From: Atopobiaceae bacterium UBA7016
Lineage (GTDB): Bacteria; Actinomycetota; Coriobacteriia; Coriobacteriales; Atopobiaceae
DNA: 20,322 nucleotides
Direction: 5' to 3'
NCBI GenBank assembly: GCA_002449555.1
Contig: DJXA01000044.1
Span: forward strand, 1 to 20,322
Shown in pieces: positions 6,156 to 13,558 of this stretch. Every line of letters starts with the position of its first letter. Within the stretch, counting starts at the first letter, position 1. The position numbers and the translations under genes were made by a program. The notes under the pieces are model-generated. The model made no database searches. It saw nothing but the letters and a program-made list of their open reading frames with translations, and had not been told where the DNA came from.

Positions 6156-6363
6156 ATGGACAACGGCGAGCTGACGGTTAGGCTGCCTGAGAATAATCCA
6201 GTCACTGATTGGAGTATTCGTGAGGGGGACGCTTGCCCGTCGCGGGTTTCGCTCGCTTGTCGTGGCACCCTACATTCTTCTCTATACGGATGACGAGGCA
6301 TCCAGCCTCGTCATCGTAGAAGCGGTGGTCCACGCGCACAGAGAGTACTGGTGGCTTGTCTAG
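6156..6363 (+). pseudogene. Relic of a toxin-antitoxin pair (antitoxin start joined to ParE/RelE-like toxin tail)
   Basis: An ATG at 6156 with AGAGGGGG upstream opens MDNGELTVRLPENN, the typical first strand of RelB/DinJ- or ParD-like antitoxins. At about 6190-6200 the sense shifts frame: the +1 frame then reads TLARRGFRSLVVAPYILLY followed by TDDEASSLVIVEAVVHAHREYWWLV and a stop at 6361-6363, which looks like the C-terminal half of a ParE/RelE toxin (strand SLVVAPYILLY and a final HREYW). The antitoxin body and the toxin N-terminus are both missing, as after one internal deletion. The stop codon touches the long hairpin that follows. The product should be inactive. The family assignment is from pattern memory only. 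Confidence 0.6.
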
Positions 6364-6429
6364 TGAGACGTTGGGGGTAGCCCCTTTTGTTGCTTATGCA
6401 ACAAAAGGGGCTACCCCCAACGTCTCACT
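6362..6429. terminator. Perfect 32-bp stem hairpin, left end of the carbohydrate locus
   Basis: Positions 6362-6393 are exactly complementary to 6398-6429, with a TTAT loop. It lies 6 bp past the lacI stop on the minus strand and overlaps the stop of the toxin relic on the plus strand, the position of a two-way terminator. The stem contains runs of G, C, T and A in series but no T-run follows on either side. Confidence 0.7.
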
Positions 6430-6435
6430 CGTGTA

Positions 6436-7461
6436 TTACCGGGTACTGGCACCCCAGACGGGCGTGGTCTTCACGTTGACCCAGCGGTAGGGGTTCTTTG
6501 GATGTCGGATGCGGTCCGCCAAGACGCCAGCGGCGAGCCTACCGATGTCAGAGCTGGGAATCTGGGCGGTGGTCAGAGAGGGGTCGATGAGCGTCGATTC
6601 CAGCGAGCCGTCAAAGCCAGAGACCATGACGTCATCAGGGACGGAAAGCCCCTTCTGTTTCAGGGCAGCTATGAGATGGATGGCCAGATAGTCGTTTGCG
6701 CAAACAAAGGCATCGGGCATCTGCGGCATAGACTCGAGGTGCTGCAGGAGCCACTTGGTGTCTTCGTAAAGCATGCTGTCCTCTTCAAGGATGCACAGGT
6801 CACGATCGACGGGAATCCCCGCCTCTCCAAGCGCGAGGCCTAAGGCCACCCATCGCTCATAGAAGCTGTTGCAGTGCTCAATGTCGCCCACAAAGCCGAA
6901 CCGCTTTGCGCCGCCCGAGACCATATGCCGGACAAGAGCCATCTCGCTTGCGATGTTTTCCATCGAGACGATGTCGCAGTGAAGTAGCGACTCACCCGCA
7001 CGCGCAAACCCGTCCACGAAGACCGTCGGTATGCCGAGCGAGCAAACCATCTCGATGTACTTGCGATCAAAGAGCTCGATACCCAGAACGCCTGCGACCT
7101 GCTCGCGGTCAAAGAGGGGAGGCAGCGTCAGCGCCGCGAGCTCATCGGGCGTCACCTCGTACATCTGCATGGTGTAACCGGCGCGCGAGATCTGGTCGGA
7201 GAAGCTCGTGATGAAGTAGGCGCCAAAGTTGTGGCTGAGGAGCTTGTGTTGCGTGAGGAGGGCGATGTTCGCGCCCGCCCCGCTTTGCGTGTCTTCTTCT
7301 GCGGAGTATCGGTAGTATCCAAGTTCCTGCGCCGTGGAAATGACGAGCTTCTTGGTGGAGTCCGGCACGTTTCCGCGGCCGTTGAAGACCTTGGAGACGG
7401 TGTTCCGCGAGAGTCCGCAGGCATCTGCAATCTGCTGCATGGTGACGCGCTTAAGTGCCAT
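6436..7461 (-). CDS. LacI-family transcriptional regulator
   Basis: A 341-residue protein with an N-terminal helix-turn-helix (TMQQIADACGLSRNTVSKVF, residues 7-26) and hinge (STAQELGYYRYS), followed by a periplasmic-binding-like sensor domain (GVLGIELFD, GIPTVFVDGF, CANDYLAIHLIAALKQKG, DVMVSGFDGS, LTTAQIPSSDIGRLAAGVL). The order and length match sugar-sensing repressors of the LacI/GalR type. It is divergent from the giant binding protein and GH32-like lipoprotein, and palindromic sites lie between them, so it most likely represses them until a sugar ligand binds. The ATG at 7461 was chosen over a TTG at 7467. The ligand cannot be read from sequence; a fructose-type sugar would fit the GH32 neighbour. 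It ends next to the long left hairpin. Confidence 0.92.
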   Translation of the reverse strand: MALKRVTMQQIADACGLSRNTVSKVFNGRGNVPDSTKKLVISTAQELGYYRYSAEEDTQSGAGANIALLTQHKLLSHNFGAYFITSFSDQISRAGYTMQMYEVTPDELAALTLPPLFDREQVAGVLGIELFDRKYIEMVCSLGIPTVFVDGFARAGESLLHCDIVSMENIASEMALVRHMVSGGAKRFGFVGDIEHCNSFYERWVALGLALGEAGIPVDRDLCILEEDSMLYEDTKWLLQHLESMPQMPDAFVCANDYLAIHLIAALKQKGLSVPDDVMVSGFDGSLESTLIDPSLTTAQIPSSDIGRLAAGVLADRIRHPKNPYRWVNVKTTPVWGASTR

Positions 7462-7513
7462 GAGCAACCCTTTCTTACACTTCCTGCCTAATCAATCCAA
7501 AGGTGCTTTACAA

Positions 7514-7528
7514 AATGTAAATTACATT
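7514..7528. promoter_or_regulatory. Palindromic operator near lacI (AATGTAA-A-TTACATT)
   Basis: Perfect 7-bp arms around one central base. It lies 53 bp upstream of the lacI start codon, in a position to control lacI itself. It shares the ATGTAA core with the two sites further right. Confidence 0.6.
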
Positions 7529-7550
7529 GTGAATCTCGCTTATTTAAGAC

Positions 7551-7563
7551 TGTGCAAATGTAA
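7551..7563. promoter_or_regulatory. Half operator (TGTGCAAATGTAA)
   Basis: This 13-bp string is repeated exactly as the left half of the main operator at 7661-7673. No right half is visible here; it may be an auxiliary site. Confidence 0.45.
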
Positions 7564-7609
7564 TCCACCTCTCACAGTATAGCAAAGCACAAATGCGCTG
7601 AAAAACACG

Positions 7610-7639
7610 TTGACATAGGAAAAAGTACAAAGGTATCAT
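7610..7639 (+). promoter_or_regulatory. Promoter of the giant binding protein and GH32 operon
   Basis: Perfect -35 TTGACA (7610-7615) and -10 TATCAT (7634-7639), spacer 18 bp. Transcription would start near 7646, just before the main operator. Confidence 0.7.
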
Positions 7640-7660
7640 CGTGCATACAGCAACTAGAGG

Positions 7661-7690
7661 TGTGCAAATGTAAAGTTTACAAAATGCACA
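7661..7690. promoter_or_regulatory. Main operator downstream of the promoter
   Basis: A nested inverted repeat: core TGTAAA-G-TTTACA (7669-7681) with outer arms TGTGCA (7661-7666) and TGCACA (7685-7690). It covers the expected +15 to +45 region of the transcript, a place where a bound LacI-type repressor blocks initiation or elongation. The core also resembles a catabolite-control (cre) box lacking one central base. Confidence 0.65.
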
Positions 7691-7721
7691 ATCTACGGTG
7701 ACGCGTGAGAAGGGTCAGTTT

Positions 7722-10700
7722 ATGAAACGCACAAGGCTCATGGTCGCATTCATACTCTTGTTTGCGCTTCTGTCCTTCGGCTATGTCCAAGCCGCTCGGG
7801 CAGAAGAGGCAGGCGGGGCTGCGGAGATGACGCAGGCGGATCTAGAGACGCAGCGCGCCCTCCAGTATCCCTTCCAAGACTTCCCGGCAGACGCATACCC
7901 CAAGCAGGCCGAGGCTAGCGCGACACAGACGGCGGCCGGCACCGACCTGTTCCATGCCAAGTTCGAGGGCGATGAGGTTTCAGGAAGTGGTGGCGCCGTA
8001 GGCGACAAGTATCATTTCATTGCCGAGAAAACCGACGGCGAGTCCTGGCATGTCAAGCTTGAGGCCAATTACCCAACCGTCGCGGGCCGTGACTACTTCG
8101 TGACCTACCGCTTCACATCCGACGTTGCCGGCACCGTCAAGTTCGGTGACTTCCAGGAATTCCAGATTACCGAGGGCGAGAACACCGTCACGGGTAACTT
8201 CACGGCAAAGGAGGGTACGAGTTACCTCGACCTGCAGCTTGGCATGCTCCCCGCCTTTACCATCGACTTCACCGAGATCGAGGTCAAGGAGTACGCGGAC
8301 GAAGTCACCTACGAGAACGCTCTTCCCAAGCCCATCGACTTCAAGCGTGTGTCGCGCGTTTACGAGCAGCATGACCAAGGCTACGACACGGTGCTGGTGC
8401 GTGGTGACAACGCCATCAACGTCAACTACGAGACGATTCCTCTTGACCTTGGCGTGTGGAAGTCCAGGCTTTACGTCAAGACGGGCTTTACCCCTGAGAT
8501 GGGCACCCACTACCGCGTTACCGCAGACGTGATGAGCGATCGCTACGAGCGCAACATCCCGTTCGAGGTCCTGTTCAATGACGGTGAGATCGAGAAGGGC
8601 TATGGCGCTTTGTACGGCCAGGAGCTTGTCCCTGGAGAAGTGAAGACCTGTGAGGCTGTGATCACGGGCAACGGCAACGGCGACGAGCTCATCTTGCAGT
8701 TCTCTCTTGGCGAGGCGCGTGGCGGGTCCGTAATCATCGTCGGTAACGTCCATGTGGACAAGATTGTTGACCAATACACTAATGAGTTGCCCGAGGGCTT
8801 CGCGCTGGACACCTCCGTGGCTACGGGCGAGATCATCGAAGAGCAGGTTCCGGTGTCCTATACCGATCTTCCGGTTCCCAACTTCTTCTACAGCGGCGTG
8901 GATACGGTGTACGAGCAGCACGACGACGGGTACGTGGTCAACCTGAGGGAAGGCGCCTCGAGCGCGACCCTGGACATTACGCAGGCGCCAGCAAACGAAG
9001 GCGACCGCGGCGTGTGGAAGGCCAAGCTCTATGCTGCCACCGGGGTGTCGCTTGACCCCGGCAAGAGCTACCGCATCCAGTTTGACGTGGAGTCCGCAAG
9101 GAATCAGGCCGACTACGAGGTCTGCTTTGACGGCGATTCCGAGAATGCCTATGGCGCGCTCTATGGCCGCAGCCTGACGGCGGGCGGCTCGGACCATATC
9201 GATATGCTCGTTACGCCTAAGTCCAACCTTGGCCCGCTGACGCTTCGCCTGCAGCTGGGCAAGACGGACACGGCTTCCGGCAACAGCATCACGCTGAAGA
9301 ACCTCAGCGTTGAGAGCGTGGATATCAAGTACACGGATGTGCTGCCATCGAGCTTCTCCTACGACACCGGTACGGCTCAGCCGCAGCAGGATGAGTACGA
9401 GAACGTGCTCCCCAGCGATTTTTCTTACAAGACCGGCGTCAATGTGATGGAGCAGCACGACGAAGGCTATACCCAGGAGGCTACCGCTGATGGCAAGAGC
9501 GCGACGCTTGCCATCACCGAGGCTCCGGAGGCGGACCGTGGCGTCTGGAAGTCAAAGCTCTACATCAACACCGGCGTAACCCCGGAGGCGGGCAAGAAGT
9601 ACGCCGTTAGCTTTGATGTCGCTGCGGAGAAAGATCAGGCGCAGTACGAGGTCTGCTTCGATGGCGCAACAGAGAACAAGTACGGTGCCCTGTATGATCA
9701 GGTCTTGACCGCCGGCGCTACGCAGACGCTACGCCACTGCTTCACGGCGGACGAGAGCGATGGCCCAATCGTGCTGAGGTTCCAGCTGGGCAACACTGAC
9801 GACAAGACCGGCAATACCGTTACCGTGAGCAACCTGAAGGTTGCTGAGATTACTACTGGCGAAGGTACCTCCGTGCTGCCGGAAGACTTCGCGTATCCTA
9901 CGGCCGCCTCTGGTGAGGCTGGTTACTATCCGGTGAGCCTGCCGACGCTGACAGCCACAGAGGCTCATGACGAGGGGTATGAGCAGGCCCTTGACGGGCT
10001 GACCCTCAAGATCACGGGTGCTCCAGTGCTGAATAACGAGCTGTGGCGCTCCAAGCTCTTCGTGGACACTGGCACCACCTTGGAGGCGGGCGCCAAGTAC
10101 CGCGTCACGGCAAACGTTACCGCTACTAAGGCCTTCGATTTCGAGCTCTGCTACAACAGCGGTGATGCCGAGAAGGGCTATGGTGCGCTCTATGGACAGG
10201 GCATCGCAGCGGGCGAGACGAAGGACCTCATCAGCGAGCTCGAGGTCCCCGCAGGCGCCAGCGCAAACAACCTGGTTCTCCAGTTCAACGTGGGTAAGAG
10301 CCCGAAGGACAATACCATTACGGTCAACGACGTGAAGGTCGAGAAGTACGTCCCCGAGCACGAGGAGACGACTGTCATTCCGGAGGGGTACAACGGCGTT
10401 GACGTGAGTCTGAATGCCGCAGAGGCCCATGACGAGGGCTACGAGCAGAAGCTCTCGGGTATGACCATGACCATCACGAGTGTCCCCGCCGAGCAGGGCA
10501 TCTGGAAGTCCAAGCTGTTTGTGGATACCGGCGTGACGCCGGAGGCCGGCGCAAAGTATCGCGTTACCACAAATGTCACCTCTGCCAAAGCCTTCGACCT
10601 CGAGGTTTGCTACAACAACGGCAGCGCGGAAAAGGGCTATGGCGCGCTCTACGGGCAGACAATCGCGGCGGGTGAGACAAAGGATCTCGTGGGCGAGTTT

Positions 10701-13508
10701 GAGGTTAGCGCTGACGCCGCTACCAGCAACCTTGCCCTCCAGCTGCAGCTGGGCAACAGCCCCGCAGACAACACGTTTACGGTGAACAGTGTGACGCTGG
10801 AGAAGTATCAGGAAGGCAGCGAGGAGACAAAGACGATTCCGGCGGGCTACGAACCGGTGGACATTGCTGGCCTCACGGCATTTGAGGGCCACGATCAGGG
10901 ATACAAGCAGAGCGTGAGTGGAACCGCGCTGAACGTCACCGAGGTTCCTTCAAACGGCGTGTGGAAGTCCAAACTCTTTGTGGACACCGGTACCGCTTTG
11001 GAGGCGGGCGCCAAGTACCGCGTCACGGCCAACGTCACGTCGGACAAGGCCTTTGACTTCGAGGTTTGCTACAACAACGGTGATGCCGAGAAGGGCTACG
11101 GCGCGCTCTACGGGCAGAGTATCGCCTCGGGCGAGACGAAGGACCTTGTCGGCGAGTTTGAGGTCGCCGCAGATGCTGATGTCAACAACCTGGTTCTCCA
11201 GTTCCAGCTGGGCAACAGTCCCGCGGAGAACACCTTTGTGGTAAACGATGTCACGCTTGAGAAGTGGGTGGATGACGAGGACGTGCCTGCAGTTGACCCC
11301 AAGTCCTTCGAGCTGTGGGCGCATGAGGATTACACGGCGTCGCTGGGCGGCGACGGCAATTCAGCCATCGTCCGCTTCGATGCAGTTCCTGATGGCCTTG
11401 AGGTCTGGAAGACCAAACTCTTCGCAAACACCGGCGTGACCCTCACCGCAGGAAAGCCATACCGCATCAGTGCAGACGTGCAGGCCGACCAAAGCCTCAA
11501 CTACGAGATCTGCTACAACGACGGCGGCACCGAGAAGGGCGTTGGGGCACAGTACGGCCTCACCGCGACCGCCGAGACTCAGACCGTGACCTTCGAGACG
11601 ACGCCCGACGCCGACAAGTCCTTGGTCATTCAGTTCAGCCTTGGCAATGCAGCGGCAGGCACGACCGTTACTGTCAATAACGTCAAGGTCGAGGAGCTCG
11701 CCGAGACCGAGGGCGACAACCTCATGAAGGATTCCCTCATCGTGTGGGCGCCCGTCCACGAGTGGGCCGACGCTGGTTACGAGACCGAGCTTTCCAACAC
11801 CGACTCCTCCGCCACCGCGAAGATCAACTCGGTTGCCGCTGACAAGGCTGACTGGAAGCTCAAGCTGTTCGTGGAGACTGGCGCGAAGCTCATGGCGTCA
11901 ACGAAGTACCGCATCCGCTATAAGCTCCAGGCCGACAAGTCCTTCAACTACAACGTGTTCCTCAACAACGGCGCAGAAGAGAAGGCGGTTGGCGAGTTCT
12001 GGAACCTGTCACTCGGTGCCTTTGAGCAGGTAGTGACCGCGGCGAATGATGCCGTGCTCAACATCCAGCTCATGCTAGGCGAGACCGACGCACCGAACAG
12101 CGTCACGGTCAGCGACGTCCAGGTGGACAAGGTTGTGGGCTCCGAGGGCTCCTCCGTGGTGGCCCCTATCAACGCGTGGGCGCATGAAGACTACGCGACA
12201 AGCCTGAGCAACACCGACTCCTCTGCGAGCATCGCCATCACCAGCGTGCCCGCCTCCGGCCGAGAGCCGTGGAAGGTGAAGCTCTTTGCCGAGACCGGAG
12301 CGCAGCTCGAGGCCGGCAAGACCTATCGTGTCAGCGTGGACGTGAAGGCGACCAACCCCATGTCGTATGACCTCTGCTTCAACAACCAGGAGCAGGAGGC
12401 CCAGCTGGGCGCCCTGTACGGACAGGAGATGTCCGCCGGCAAGAGTACCGTCACCTACAACGTCACGCCCGAGCAGGACAGCGTGCTCTTCCTGCAGCTC
12501 AACCTCGGAAACGCCACCGGCGCCAACACCGTCACCATCAGCGGCGTCAAGGTGGAGGAAGTCAGCTACGCTTCCGCGAAGAACGCCATCGCCGGCTTCC
12601 GCTTCGACAGCATGGGCTGCCTCAGCAAGGGTTCCGATGACGGCTACGTCACCTCGCTTGAAAAGTACAACTCGTCTGCCACCTTCCGCATCAAGAAGGC
12701 CCCGGCCGAGCGCCATGCATGGAACGCCAAGGTCATCGTTGACACCGGCATCACTCCCAAGGCGGGTCTGGGCTATCGCGTCACCTTCGACGTGAATGCC
12801 GCCAAGTCTCAGAACCTCTTCGAGCTGTTCTGCGATGGCAACGAGGAGCTGGCCTACGGCGCCCTGTACGAGCAGTACCTGGCTGCCGGCAACAATACCA
12901 TCTCCTACACCATCATGCCTGGCGACAGCAAGGGTCCGCTTACGCTGCAGCTGCGCTTTGGCGAGACCAACGACACCAGCGGGAACACCTACACCATCAG
13001 CAACTTCACGCTTGAAGAGGTGGAGTTCGTCACCGCCTACAACCCCGAGATCAAGGATGCCTGCGTTAACGATACCCAGGACGGCTACACCGCAACGCTG
13101 AAGAAGGCTGCCAACAAGGCATCGGTCCAGCTGGTGAATACCCCCACCACCGTGGAAGATGGTCTGGAGGCCTGGAAGAACAAGCTCTTCGTGTACACCG
13201 GCGTCGTCTTCGAGCCCGACCAGAAGTACCGCGTCAGCTTCAACGTCAAGTCGATCGTCCCCGCGCCGTTCGAGGTCTGCTACAACAAGCGCGACGAGGA
13301 GAAGGGCCTTGGGGCAATCTTCGGCCTGACCTCGCTTCCGGAGGGCAAGTACGTCGAGTACACGACTTACGCGAAGGAAGGCGCACAGCTTGTGATTCAG
13401 CTCTCCCTCGGTAACTGCACGGCGCCCAACACCATCTTCCTGAGCGACGTGAAGGTTGAGAAGGCGGGCACCATCAACTTGGCCTCCGACACCATCTACC
13501 ACTTCTAA
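7722..13508 (+). CDS. Giant secreted protein of about twelve carbohydrate-binding-like repeats
   Basis: A 1,928-residue protein. Residues 1-27 form a signal peptide (MKRTR, hydrophobic core, ARA|EEA); the ATG at 7722 has AAGGG upstream and was preferred over a GTG at 7698. The rest is a chain of repeats of about 130-150 residues, eleven clear ones plus a divergent first (about residues 80-200). Each has HDxGY near its start, W(K)xKLFVxTG, a GxxYRVxxxV strand, EVCYNNGxxEKGYGALYGQ and a final LxLQFxLGxxxxNTxTVxxVxVEK. This resembles CBM4/9-type (CenC-like) beta-sandwich modules. No catalytic domain, LPXTG sorting motif or transmembrane anchor is seen. It is first in an operon with the GH32-like lipoprotein and is controlled by the divergent LacI. 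The likely role is multivalent glycan capture at or near the cell surface; the ligand is unknown. Confidence 0.85.
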   Translation: MKRTRLMVAFILLFALLSFGYVQAARAEEAGGAAEMTQADLETQRALQYPFQDFPADAYPKQAEASATQTAAGTDLFHAKFEGDEVSGSGGAVGDKYHFIAEKTDGESWHVKLEANYPTVAGRDYFVTYRFTSDVAGTVKFGDFQEFQITEGENTVTGNFTAKEGTSYLDLQLGMLPAFTIDFTEIEVKEYADEVTYENALPKPIDFKRVSRVYEQHDQGYDTVLVRGDNAINVNYETIPLDLGVWKSRLYVKTGFTPEMGTHYRVTADVMSDRYERNIPFEVLFNDGEIEKGYGALYGQELVPGEVKTCEAVITGNGNGDELILQFSLGEARGGSVIIVGNVHVDKIVDQYTNELPEGFALDTSVATGEIIEEQVPVSYTDLPVPNFFYSGVDTVYEQHDDGYVVNLREGASSATLDITQAPANEGDRGVWKAKLYAATGVSLDPGKSYRIQFDVESARNQADYEVCFDGDSENAYGALYGRSLTAGGSDHIDMLVTPKSNLGPLTLRLQLGKTDTASGNSITLKNLSVESVDIKYTDVLPSSFSYDTGTAQPQQDEYENVLPSDFSYKTGVNVMEQHDEGYTQEATADGKSATLAITEAPEADRGVWKSKLYINTGVTPEAGKKYAVSFDVAAEKDQAQYEVCFDGATENKYGALYDQVLTAGATQTLRHCFTADESDGPIVLRFQLGNTDDKTGNTVTVSNLKVAEITTGEGTSVLPEDFAYPTAASGEAGYYPVSLPTLTATEAHDEGYEQALDGLTLKITGAPVLNNELWRSKLFVDTGTTLEAGAKYRVTANVTATKAFDFELCYNSGDAEKGYGALYGQGIAAGETKDLISELEVPAGASANNLVLQFNVGKSPKDNTITVNDVKVEKYVPEHEETTVIPEGYNGVDVSLNAAEAHDEGYEQKLSGMTMTITSVPAEQGIWKSKLFVDTGVTPEAGAKYRVTTNVTSAKAFDLEVCYNNGSAEKGYGALYGQTIAAGETKDLVGEFEVSADAATSNLALQLQLGNSPADNTFTVNSVTLEKYQEGSEETKTIPAGYEPVDIAGLTAFEGHDQGYKQSVSGTALNVTEVPSNGVWKSKLFVDTGTALEAGAKYRVTANVTSDKAFDFEVCYNNGDAEKGYGALYGQSIASGETKDLVGEFEVAADADVNNLVLQFQLGNSPAENTFVVNDVTLEKWVDDEDVPAVDPKSFELWAHEDYTASLGGDGNSAIVRFDAVPDGLEVWKTKLFANTGVTLTAGKPYRISADVQADQSLNYEICYNDGGTEKGVGAQYGLTATAETQTVTFETTPDADKSLVIQFSLGNAAAGTTVTVNNVKVEELAETEGDNLMKDSLIVWAPVHEWADAGYETELSNTDSSATAKINSVAADKADWKLKLFVETGAKLMASTKYRIRYKLQADKSFNYNVFLNNGAEEKAVGEFWNLSLGAFEQVVTAANDAVLNIQLMLGETDAPNSVTVSDVQVDKVVGSEGSSVVAPINAWAHEDYATSLSNTDSSASIAITSVPASGREPWKVKLFAETGAQLEAGKTYRVSVDVKATNPMSYDLCFNNQEQEAQLGALYGQEMSAGKSTVTYNVTPEQDSVLFLQLNLGNATGANTVTISGVKVEEVSYASAKNAIAGFRFDSMGCLSKGSDDGYVTSLEKYNSSATFRIKKAPAERHAWNAKVIVDTGITPKAGLGYRVTFDVNAAKSQNLFELFCDGNEELAYGALYEQYLAAGNNTISYTIMPGDSKGPLTLQLRFGETNDTSGNTYTISNFTLEEVEFVTAYNPEIKDACVNDTQDGYTATLKKAANKASVQLVNTPTTVEDGLEAWKNKLFVYTGVVFEPDQKYRVSFNVKSIVPAPFEVCYNKRDEEKGLGAIFGLTSLPEGKYVEYTTYAKEGAQLVIQLSLGNCTAPNTIFLSDVKVEKAGTINLASDTIYHF
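8345..13480 (+). repeat. Eleven in-frame modules of about 0.4-0.45 kb
   Basis: Approximate module starts, judged from the HDxGY signature: 8345, 8895, 9436, 9950, 10410, 10875, 11310, 11755, 12175, 12605 and 13045. Modules 4, 5 and 6 (9950-11270) are also close at DNA level, for example sharing GAGAAGGGCTA and GCGCTCTA segments, which suggests recent duplication. Modules 2, 3 and 10 form a second subtype with CFDG or FCDG in place of CYNNG and an extra residue stretch before the last strand. Modules 7-9 begin with WAHEDY- or WADAGY-type sequences. Confidence 0.8.
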
Positions 13509-13558
13509 TGACACTGCGACGCTCCTAAGGGCGGCTAAAGAACATGGAAAGGAAGGAA

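Noticed and set aside
6018..6293. 91-codon plus-strand gene
   Set aside because: The upstream part is not protein-like and the sense changes frame at about 6195; only the relic starting at 6156 is supported.
7669..7681. Catabolite-control (cre) box
   Set aside because: The core resembles cre but lacks one of the two central bases and has extra outer arms; the divergent LacI gene is the simpler owner of the site.
7980..9458. Long minus-strand open frame within the giant gene (also 9729-10892 and 12075-13514)
   Set aside because: These are antisense to the repeat modules; they arise from GC-rich codon bias and repeat structure, with no start signals or recognisable domains.
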